A stretch of 5,459 nt of DNA from Lentisphaeria bacterium. Its GTDB lineage: Bacteria > Verrucomicrobiota > Lentisphaeria > Victivallales > Victivallaceae. Of this stretch, positions 1-5,433 are shown in pieces. The notes below the pieces were generated by a model that did not search any database, had not been told where the DNA came from, and worked only from the letters and a program-made list of their open reading frames with translations. Numbering within the stretch: position 1 is the first letter of the stretch; the number at the start of each line of letters is the position of its first letter. The DNA lies in assembly GCA_900768515.1 (NCBI GenBank), contig CAAGDG010000192.1:1-5459 (forward strand). Direction: 5' to 3'. Both the position numbers and the translations under genes were made by a program.

Positions 1-20
1 ACACGACGCTCTTCCGATCT
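1..20 (+). other. Illumina adapter remnant (not genomic)
   Basis: These 20 bases are identical to the last 20 bases of the Illumina TruSeq universal adapter/read 1 primer, including the CTCTTCCGATCT end. They sit at the very start of the window with genomic sequence following directly, as expected for an untrimmed adapter at a contig end. They should be masked. The minus-strand GH116 frame happens to stay open through them, so an automatic annotation would add false residues to that protein. Confidence 0.97.
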
Positions 21-1876
21 CCGCCGCGGCCGATCTGGTACTTGATCTGGTTGTGTTCACTGTCCCAGTAGTGACCGGCGTCCGGTTCCCCTTTTCCGTT
101 GCGCCCCCATTCGAGCAGTGAACGGTCGCCGAGGTCGATCTCCTGGAAGAAAAACTTCCCGTTGAAGAGATGTTCTGCGACCCAGGCGGCCCCCCGGTCG
201 AAAAGGCGTCCGCATTCGGCTCCGAAATCGGGATCCCCGGCGGCGTCGGCCATCCGGGAGGCGGCCTTGAGCGCTCCGAGGTAGATGCCGGTGAGCCAGG
301 CGTTCGGTCCCCAGAGTTCCATGTCGAGGGTGTGATGCTGCCGGCCGGAGATCACACCGGTCCGTCCGGGATCCCAGCGGTCGAAGTTGTCCGGACTCCA
401 GGCGTATTCAATCATCTCGCGGACCGCCGGCCACATCCGGCACAGCCAGCCGGTGTCTCCGGAGATCTTCCACTCCCGGTAGATCTTCATAACCTCGCCG
501 AACTGACCGTCCACGCAGGGGCGGAAGTCGGCCTGCGTCTGCCGAACGCCGAGCGGCAGTTTGAGTCGGAAATGGGCGCCGCCCGGAGCATCGATGGAGT
601 AGCGGGCGTGCGCCTCCCGGAGCGAACGCTCCAGATCCGGGAAGAGGAAGGCCGCCGCCTGCGCATAGTTCCAGACGTGGGTGCAGCTGCCCTCGCAGCT
701 GCCGGCGGCGCAGCCGACGCCCTCCCACCCGTAGAAGGTGCCGTCCTCCAGCCGCAGCACGGTCGGGGAGCGCAGTACCGCCAGATTTGAAGAGACCGCA
801 TCCAACGCCGCTTCCGGCAGCGTCGAGCCGTGCAATGTCCGCCGGAACAGCATGGTCGCCTCCCGCAGCTCGTCGAAGCGGGCGAAGGCGCGCCGGGCGC
901 CGTCGGCGGCGGAGGTCTGCAACGAGGCATAGTAGTTCCGCCAGCGGTTGACGAGGCCGTTCTCGGCGGCGCGGGCGTCGGCTGCCGGATCCCAGTCGTT
1001 GCGCCGGTTCGGGACATGCCAGGAGAGGAGAAAACGGACGCAGTGCGACTCTCCCGGTTCCAGCCGGAAATGGGCGGCGAGCAGACCGTGATCGGACTTC
1101 ATCCCGGGCGCGGAGTCATAGCGGCGGTTCCGGAAACGACCGCCACGCATGAGATCATTCCAGTAGACCTCCAGGCCGTCGTTCCAGCGGCCGCGGTACC
1201 AGTACTCCTGAAACGAACAATTTGCGGCATCGGTGGTGAGCGCCAGTTCCCCGTACTCGAACGCCGCCGGATCACCGCCCCGGGAGAGGATCAATTGACG
1301 CAGACCGTCAGCATCGTGAAACTCATTGCGGCTCCCCTCCTCCCGCCACGGATTGCCGAGAACACCGATCAGAGTGAAATCGAGCGCTTCCGCCGTCGGA
1401 TTTTTCAGCGTGAATTCGAAAACCGCCAGCGGACGGCAGGAATCATCCGAATTGCCGGGGATGAATGGACTCCATGCGGTCAGGTCGACCGATTCTCCGG
1501 GAAAATCGGGATCGGAGAGGTGAATTTCGGCAACCGGAAACTCCCCCCGGAAACAGTGCCCGGAAAAATGCGGCAGACCGCAGAGCGTCTCCTGGGTCGG
1601 TCCCCATCCGAACCCGCGGAAGAGTCCGCCGGAATACTGCCACTCCCCGGAATACGGTCCCGGCAGATCGCCGGTGAGAATGCGGCAGTCAACCACCTTT
1701 CCGGCGCGCTCGGTCCGGATTGCAAAATGGCTCATGCCGTTGTCGCGCCCCTTGCCCGGGGCATTGAAAAGCTCCCAGTCGATCAGACGGCCGTTTCCGG
1801 CCAGTCCGACACAGCCGGTACCGATTCCGCCGAGCGGAAAGGAAATTTCCGCGCTCTTCTCCTTCGGGTAAATCAT
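21..1876 (-). CDS. GH116 family glycoside hydrolase (GBA2/DUF608-like), 3' end missing
   Basis: Reading from ATG at 1876 gives 618 uninterrupted codons that resemble GH116 beta-glycosidases, the family of human GBA2 and TxGH116. The N-terminal domain opens with PLGGIGTG (residues 14-21) and DWELFN (33-38), the family signature. The catalytic (alpha/alpha)6 part follows. E385 in FYGWEG aligns with the GBA2 nucleophile E527, and D518 in HHTLDMELWG aligns with acid/base D677. No signal peptide is seen, so the enzyme is probably cytoplasmic and retaining. The family IPHD segment is replaced by LPLG (440-443), so substrate preference may differ. About 150-200 C-terminal residues are missing: the frame runs into adapter at base 20. 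Codon 619 is Gly whatever the third base; the next six residues would be artefact. An AGGAGGG lies 11 bases before the start. An AraC gene is divergent. Family is confident; substrate (glucoside, xyloside or other) is unknown. Confidence 0.9.
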
Positions 1877-1900
1877 TTGCGTCAAAGCCCTCCTGTTTTC

Positions 1901-1929
1901 CTGAGATGGCGCACCATAATTATTATAAT
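1901..1929 (+). promoter_or_regulatory. Candidate divergent plus-strand promoter
   Basis: CTGAGA (1901-1906, four of six matches to TTGACA) is followed after 17 bases by a perfect TATAAT (1924-1929). It points towards the AraC gene and would give a leader of about 170 bases. Its -10 box overlaps the -10 box of the opposite GH116 promoter, so the two could not be occupied by polymerase together. A closer promoter at 2041-2068 may be the main one for the regulator. Confidence 0.4.
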
Positions 1930-1931
1930 GG
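1914..1931. promoter_or_regulatory. 18-bp near-palindrome spanning both -10 boxes (possible operator)
   Basis: The sequence CCATAATTATTATAATGG is symmetric at 7 of 9 positions per half. It lies between the divergent GH116 and AraC genes and contains a TATAAT on each strand. It could be a regulator binding site, or its symmetry could simply come from two back-to-back -10 boxes. AraC-family proteins usually bind direct repeats, so a second regulator or a purely promoter origin is possible. Confidence 0.45.
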
Positions 1932-1950
1932 AAATGGTTCTGGAATACAA
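1922..1950 (-). promoter_or_regulatory. Candidate sigma70-like promoter of the GH116 gene
   Basis: On the minus strand a TTGTAT box (1950-1945) is followed after 17 bases by a perfect TATAAT (1927-1922). Transcription would begin near 1915, giving a leader of about 39 bases that contains the AGGAGGG ribosome binding site (1894-1888). The same TTGTAT box with a 17-base spacer is seen before the membrane protein gene at 5362-5390. The -35 box matches TTGACA at only three positions, so help from an activator is plausible. Confidence 0.6.
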
Positions 1951-2040
1951 TGCGGGAATCGGAATTTAATTTACAATTTTATGGGATCCTATTGTTCCAG
2001 CCTTTGTTTTCAAAAGAGTTCTTATTTTGTTTTTTCCGGC

Positions 2041-2068
2041 TTGAAAACAGAAAGATATGCACTATCTT
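2041..2068 (+). promoter_or_regulatory. Candidate promoter of the AraC-family regulator gene
   Basis: TTGAAA (2041-2046, four of six matches to consensus including TTG) and TATCTT (2063-2068, four of six) are separated by 16 bases. The predicted start of transcription, near 2075, leaves a leader of about 30 bases with GGAG at 2090-2093 ahead of the ATG at 2105. It is closer to the gene than the TATAAT promoter at 1901-1929. The rest of the 1877-2104 region is AT-rich, and I see no gene in it. Confidence 0.45.
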
Positions 2069-2104
2069 GAATGAAAGACAGGTAGAAGCGGAGCTTTCTA
2101 TTTC

Positions 2105-2953
2105 ATGGGAAAGGAAAATCGAAACGACCTGATCGCCATCCTCAACGCGCTGCAGCTGCGGCTGCTGGAGGCGGCAAAGGCGCAGTTCAGCTACCACGGC
2201 CGGAACCGGCACGGGTTCAACCGGATCTTTCTGGTCCGCCGGCACGCGGGAAACCCCAGTTTCGTCCACAACCACACCACCGGTACCCACCATGAACTGA
2301 CGGCGGGAAACGCCTGTTTCATGCCGCCGGCGGTCGACCTTGAATTCCACTTTGAACCGGAGCTGGAACTGCTCTCCTTCCACTTCAACCTGCTGCTCCC
2401 GGAACATCGCGACCTTTTCCTGGGGGTAAAAGAGTCCTCCGTGCTTCCCGCCCCCGCCGAACTGGAACACGCAATCCAACTCCTGGATGCTCCGGAGGGA
2501 AGCTCCCTTGCGGCGGTCGGAATCGCAGGATTGCTCCCGCATCTGGCGCTCCGTTTCGCCGCCGTCACCGGAACCGTCCGGCAATCCCCCTTCGACCGGT
2601 ACGAGAAGCTCCTCGCCTTCCTCGAAGAAAAAGCGAATGCCCAAACCGGCATCGACGATCTTGCAGCCATCGCCGGAATGTCGCGCGACACTCTCTCGCG
2701 GCGCTTTTCGCGGGAGTGCGGAATCACCGTCAAACAGGCGCTTTCACAATCGCTGATCCGGCGGGCGGAACGGCTGCTGCTCCAACCCGGCGTCACCGCG
2801 CGGGAGGTTTCCCGCCAGCTCGGATTCAGCAGCGAATACTACTTCAACCGCTTTTTCCGGCAGCACACCGGGCGAACCCCGGGCGAATATCGGCGGGACC
2901 TCTCCCCGGCGCCGCCGGAAAAGAATCATTTTTTTTCAACCCGCGACTGGTGA
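2105..2953 (+). CDS. AraC/XylS-family transcriptional regulator
   Basis: A 282-aa protein with the usual AraC-family layout. Residues about 20-115 form an N-terminal beta-rich, cupin-like ligand-binding region with several histidines (H56, H62, H63, H82, H93). The C-terminal DNA-binding domain spans about 165-265. Helix-turn-helix 1 is at about 183-202 (IDDLAAIAGMSRDTLSRRF). Helix-turn-helix 2 is at about 231-254 and runs into the family signature, with GFSSEYYFNRFF (240-251) and GRTPGEYRR (256-264). GGAG ends 11 bases before the start. The gene is divergent from GH116 and lies 58 bases before an ADP-ribosylglycohydrolase-like gene on the same strand, so a local role in controlling a sugar locus is likely. 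The inducer is unknown. A T8 run (2929-2936) near the 3' end is in register for -1 slippage. Length is normal for the family, and the tail after the signature is variable in such proteins. Confidence 0.93.
   Translation: MGKENRNDLIAILNALQLRLLEAAKAQFSYHGRNRHGFNRIFLVRRHAGNPSFVHNHTTGTHHELTAGNACFMPPAVDLEFHFEPELELLSFHFNLLLPEHRDLFLGVKESSVLPAPAELEHAIQLLDAPEGSSLAAVGIAGLLPHLALRFAAVTGTVRQSPFDRYEKLLAFLEEKANAQTGIDDLAAIAGMSRDTLSRRFSRECGITVKQALSQSLIRRAERLLLQPGVTAREVSRQLGFSSEYYFNRFFRQHTGRTPGEYRRDLSPAPPEKNHFFSTRDW
2929..2936 (+). other. T8 run forming an in-register T TTT TTT slippery heptamer
   Basis: The AraC frame reads CAT TTT TTT TCA here, so 2929-2935 fits the X XXY YYZ pattern of a -1 slippery site. 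After a -1 shift the frame stays open for 26 codons and stops at TGA 3013-3015, which overlaps the ATG of the next gene (3012-3014) as ATGA. The pattern is visible directly; function is only a possibility, and no strong stimulatory hairpin was identified. Confidence 0.3.
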
Positions 2954-3011
2954 ATGGAAAAATCTGCGCTATGGTATACCGGTCTCAATCAACCCAAGGA
3001 ACGGAAACAAG

Positions 3012-4481
3012 ATGAATCACGATCTCTATCTGGATAAGGTCCGAGGCTGCTGGCTCGGGAAAAACATCGGTGGCACCCTCGGTACGCCGCTGGAAGGACA
3101 GAAATCCCCAAAACCGCTGCCCTTCGCCTTTCCACAGGTCAACGAACCCAATGACGACCTCGACCTGCAGCTGGTCTGGCTGGACCTGCTCCGCCGGAAC
3201 GGAGTGGAGCTGACCGCCGCCGACTTCGAAAAAGCCTGGCTCGAACACATCGTCTACCCCTTCGACGAATACGGCGTCGCCTGTGCCAACATCCGGCGCG
3301 GCCTTGCCGCTCCGCTGACCGGAACTTTCAACAATTACTTTCTGGAGTGCATGGGCGCCCCGATCCGCAGCGAAATCTGGGGATGCCTCGCCCCCGGCAA
3401 ACCGGAGATCGCCGGCGGCTACGCCCGGCTTGACGCATCGGTAGACCACGGCGGCGAAGGTGTCTACGGGGAGATCTTTTTCGCCTGCATGGAAGCGCTG
3501 GCCTTCGAAGAATCCGACCTCTGCAGAGTGATCGACGGGGCGCTGGAGTTTCTGCCGGAGAGTTCCGAAGTCAAGCAGGCGGTCCGGGAGACCCGCGACA
3601 GCTGGCAAAAGCAGATTCCGCTTGAAACGCTGCGCACCCGGCTGGTCGAACGCTACGACCGCGGCAACTTCACCCACGCCGTGCTCAACCTCGCCTTCAC
3701 CGTCGCCGGGATGCTCTACGGGGAGATGGACTTTCTCCGGAGCATGGTCACTGCGATCAATCTCGGGTACGACACCGACTGCACCGGCGCGACCGCCGGC
3801 GCGGTCATCGGTATCATCCACGGAGAAAAGGCGCTCCGGGAGAAGTATAAAGTCGACTTCGACAAACGGATTCTGGCCGGATGGGGGGTCCGCGGCATCG
3901 AGGTTCCTCCGACCATCGAGGCGATGAGCGAAGAGATCGCCGGACTCGCCGCCAGGGTTGCGGCGCTCGCCGAACCGCCCCGGATCGAAAAAGGGTTCGA
4001 ACTGCCGAAACCCGATGACTCCCGGCTCGATCTCGACCGCGAATTTCTGATCGGCGCCTATCCGGATCTGGAAAGCGCGAAAAGCGCCCTCTCCGGCTGG
4101 AGCATGATCCACTCCCGGGTCGATCACATCGTACTCAACCGCTTTGTCCGGCCGGGATGCAGGCTCTACCTCAAATGCATGGTGGAACTGCCGGAGAGCT
4201 TCCATGGACAAGTGCGCGTCTTCGGCCACTCCAACTGTCCGACCCGGACCTTTGCCGGAGGAGAACCCGTCGCGGAATTCAAAGAGCGGGGGGATTTCGC
4301 CCCCTCGCCCCACCGCTACTGGGGCGCGGTGAAACCGGCTCCGCTCTCCGGAAACGCCACGCCGGTTCTGGTGGAACTCCAGCCGCTGGAAGGCGGAAAA
4401 ACCATCGACTTCCAGCTGATCGTGGCGGACGAGGCGACGCGATTCCCGTCACCGGAGGCCCGCATCACGGTCCGCCACTGA
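3012..4481 (+). CDS. ADP-ribosylglycohydrolase-fold (DraG/ARH-like) enzyme with C-terminal accessory domain
   Basis: A 489-aa protein whose first 320 or so residues match the ADP-ribosylglycohydrolase family (PF03747 type, all-alpha, dinuclear metal site). The visible motifs are GCWLGKNIGGTLGTPLEG (12-29), PNDDLDLQ (46-53, in place of the canonical DDT), a GVYGEIFFACMEALAF helix (150-165) and GYDTDCTGATAG (252-263, the D-x-D metal motif). Residues about 335-489 form an extra beta-rich module not present in DraG. There is no signal peptide, so the protein is cytoplasmic. An AAGGA lies 11 bases before the ATG. Classical members remove ADP-ribose from proteins. This divergent subgroup, next to a GH116 enzyme and an AraC regulator, more probably cleaves an N- or O-glycosidic bond in a sugar metabolite, which is inference. 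The fold is confident; the reaction is unknown. Confidence 0.85.
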   Translation: MNHDLYLDKVRGCWLGKNIGGTLGTPLEGQKSPKPLPFAFPQVNEPNDDLDLQLVWLDLLRRNGVELTAADFEKAWLEHIVYPFDEYGVACANIRRGLAAPLTGTFNNYFLECMGAPIRSEIWGCLAPGKPEIAGGYARLDASVDHGGEGVYGEIFFACMEALAFEESDLCRVIDGALEFLPESSEVKQAVRETRDSWQKQIPLETLRTRLVERYDRGNFTHAVLNLAFTVAGMLYGEMDFLRSMVTAINLGYDTDCTGATAGAVIGIIHGEKALREKYKVDFDKRILAGWGVRGIEVPPTIEAMSEEIAGLAARVAALAEPPRIEKGFELPKPDDSRLDLDREFLIGAYPDLESAKSALSGWSMIHSRVDHIVLNRFVRPGCRLYLKCMVELPESFHGQVRVFGHSNCPTRTFAGGEPVAEFKERGDFAPSPHRYWGAVKPAPLSGNATPVLVELQPLEGGKTIDFQLIVADEATRFPSPEARITVRH

Positions 4482-4496
4482 TCCGGCACCGGAAAT

Positions 4497-4820
4497 TCAC
4501 TCCCCGGAAAATGCCGCCGGCAGCGCCTCCCACAAATGCGCATCGAGATCCACCCGGCCGTTCGGCCGGAACCGGACCCCTTCGCGCTCCAGGAGCCGGC
4601 GCTGCTCCGGCCACCCCGGAACGGTCCGGCCGGCACAGTTGACCACCCGGTGACAGGGCAGTCCGGACGGCGCATGCGAAAGCGCCCGCCCGGCCAGCCG
4701 GGAACTTCGCGGGCGGCCGGCGAGAAAGGCGAGCTGACCGTAAGTCGCAACCCGCCCCGCCGGAATCGCCGCGACCAGCTGCAGGATCCGCTCTTCAAAC
4801 CGATCGCCATCCACGGTCAT
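4497..4820 (-). CDS. MGMT-family protein (O6-alkylguanine-DNA alkyltransferase-like), single domain
   Basis: A 107-aa protein consisting only of the DNA-binding/active-site domain of the alkyltransferase family. The visible features are IPAGRVATYGQ (19-29) with the conserved Tyr27, an Arg41 at the position of the arginine finger, and PCHRVV (55-60) with acceptor Cys56. The N-terminal domain of Ada/Ogt/MGMT is absent. The segment after the motif is short (PGWPEQRRLLEREGV), and the usual Asn hinge residue is not evident, as in alkyltransferase-like (ATL) proteins. ATLs carry Trp in place of Cys, so this is an ATL-sized protein that could still accept alkyl groups or flag damage for repair. Start 4820 is chosen for the AAGGAAGGG at 4840-4832. 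An ATG at 4850 would add ten residues and overlap the upstream stop as TGATG, allowing coupling. It follows a membrane protein gene on the same strand. Confidence 0.85.
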   Translation of the reverse strand: MTVDGDRFEERILQLVAAIPAGRVATYGQLAFLAGRPRSSRLAGRALSHAPSGLPCHRVVNCAGRTVPGWPEQRRLLEREGVRFRPNGRVDLDAHLWEALPAAFSGE

Positions 4821-4831
4821 CACAGAAACAT

Positions 4832-4840
4832 CCCTTCCTT
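4832..4840 (-). promoter_or_regulatory. Ribosome binding site favouring start 4820 of the MGMT-family gene
   Basis: AAGGAAGGG on the minus strand ends 11 bases before ATG 4820. The alternative ATG at 4850 has no purine-rich site in front of it and could only be used through its TGATG overlap with the upstream stop codon. The 11-base distance is the same as for three other genes in the window. Confidence 0.6.
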
Positions 4841-4849
4841 TTCTTTCCA

Positions 4850-5299
4850 TCAGGGCGTCGGATAGAACGAACACGGCAGCGATGGAGTCAGAAAAAAAAT
4901 CAGACAGAGACCGCCCGACACCACGCCCGCCAGGAGCCAGGCTCCCTTCCGCAGACAGGCCGCGTCGATCTCGCGGTTCGCCAGATGAACCCGCAATCCG
5001 ATTCCGGCACTCCAGAGCCAGCCGATCCAGATGGGTTCCCAGAAGTTCCCGCCATCCTTCATGGAGTCCGGAACCAGAAAGCAGAGCAGAACCCAGAGGG
5101 GATACGGCACGATGACGCTCAACCAGTCGGCCCCGTTCCAGACGCCCGGCTTCCCGGACTTGCGCAGAGAACAGGCCGCCAGAGCCAGCATTCCGGGCGC
5201 ATACCCCCCAAGCCACCAGAGAAGCGGAAACCACAACAGGCCATCAACCGCCAGAAGCCAGGAAAATACGTGTCCCGGAAAATCAATGAAATGCTGCAT
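4850..5299 (-). CDS. Multi-pass membrane protein of unknown function
   Basis: A 149-aa, tryptophan-rich hydrophobic protein that I do not recognise. Likely membrane segments are at about 11-31 (possibly continuing as a second segment to 44), 58-77, 88-104 and 119-138. Short charged loops lie between them, for example SLRKSGK (44-50) and ANREIDAACLRKG (107-119). Start 5299 is chosen because GGGAG lies five bases upstream. The frame is open to 5410, but the upstream extension is polar, crosses the predicted promoter and lacks a better start. Its TGA stop (4852-4850) overlaps an ATG of the downstream MGMT-family gene, and the two are probably transcribed together. No enzyme motif or transporter signature is visible, so the association with a DNA-repair-type protein gives little hint of its role. 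Confidence 0.7.
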   Translation of the reverse strand: MQHFIDFPGHVFSWLLAVDGLLWFPLLWWLGGYAPGMLALAACSLRKSGKPGVWNGADWLSVIVPYPLWVLLCFLVPDSMKDGGNFWEPIWIGWLWSAGIGLRVHLANREIDAACLRKGAWLLAGVVSGGLCLIFFLTPSLPCSFYPTP

Positions 5300-5304
5300 A
5301 TATT

Positions 5305-5309
5305 CTCCC
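5305..5309 (-). promoter_or_regulatory. Ribosome binding site of the membrane protein gene
   Basis: GGGAG lies five bases upstream of ATG 5299 on the minus strand. This is ordinary spacing, unlike the 11 bases seen for the other genes here, and it decides the start within a frame that is open further upstream. Confidence 0.6.
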
Positions 5310-5325
5310 GCTCCGACCCCGATTC

Positions 5326-5343
5326 CGCCGGGAGCTCCCGGCG
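5326..5343. repeat. Perfect 18-bp palindrome in the membrane-gene leader
   Basis: CGCCGGGAGCTCCCGGCG is a perfect inverted repeat. As RNA it can form a seven-pair stem with an AGCT loop. It lies between the predicted transcription start (near 5355) and the ribosome binding site (5309-5305) of the minus-strand unit, where it could act as a repressor operator or a leader hairpin. On the plus strand it is followed by a T-rich stretch, but no plus-strand gene precedes it. Confidence 0.6.
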
Positions 5344-5361
5344 CCCGCTTTTCTTTGATGC

Positions 5362-5390
5362 AATATAAGAAACGGCACGAGAAAATACAA
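5362..5390 (-). promoter_or_regulatory. Candidate promoter of the membrane protein/MGMT unit
   Basis: On the minus strand TTGTAT (5390-5385) and TATATT (5367-5362, five of six matches to TATAAT) are separated by 17 bases. Transcription would begin near 5355, about 55 bases before ATG 5299. The -35 box and spacing are identical to those of the GH116 promoter candidate. It lies between the tRNA and the membrane gene. Confidence 0.6.
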
Positions 5391-5433
5391 TCGGAACCCT
5401 CTGAAAGCAAGCAGGAAACGATCCGGAAAGAAA

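Noticed and set aside
170..790. Plus-strand ORF of 206 aa
   Set aside because: It is the complement of the GH116 gene. Its protein has no recognisable motif, while the minus strand encodes a clear GH116 domain across the same bases.
830..1969. Plus-strand ORF of 379 aa
   Set aside because: It is a GC-driven shadow of GH116. The translation is low-complexity and shows no domain, and it runs through the GH116 promoter region.
1945..1977. TACAAT direct repeat 26 bases apart as AraC half-sites
   Set aside because: Only six bases match in AT-rich DNA, and AraC-family sites are usually longer and spaced about 21 bases apart.
1979..2644. Minus-strand ORF of 221 aa
   Set aside because: It is antisense to the AraC gene, whose helix-turn-helix signatures fix the coding strand.
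2904..2936. GC-rich stretch followed by T8 as a terminator
   Set aside because: It lies inside the AraC coding sequence. Ten bases separate the only weak stem from the T-run.
2970..2980. TATGGT/GGTATACC near the ADP-ribosylglycohydrolase-like start as a promoter
   Set aside because: The extended -10-like TGGTATACC has no convincing -35 box, and the 8-bp palindrome is short enough to be chance.
2985..4313. Minus-strand ORF of 442 aa
   Set aside because: It lies antisense to the ADP-ribosylglycohydrolase-like gene, whose family motifs are on the plus strand. The antisense product resembles no family.
4482..4493. TCCGG-CA-CCGGA inverted repeat between convergent genes as a terminator
   Set aside because: The loop of two bases is too small for a full stem and no T-run follows on either strand.
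4821..5234. Long N-terminal extension of the MGMT-family protein
   Set aside because: The frame is open but overlaps the membrane protein gene almost completely. The extension is low-complexity and Arg/Gly-rich, and the alkyltransferase domain begins just after 4820.
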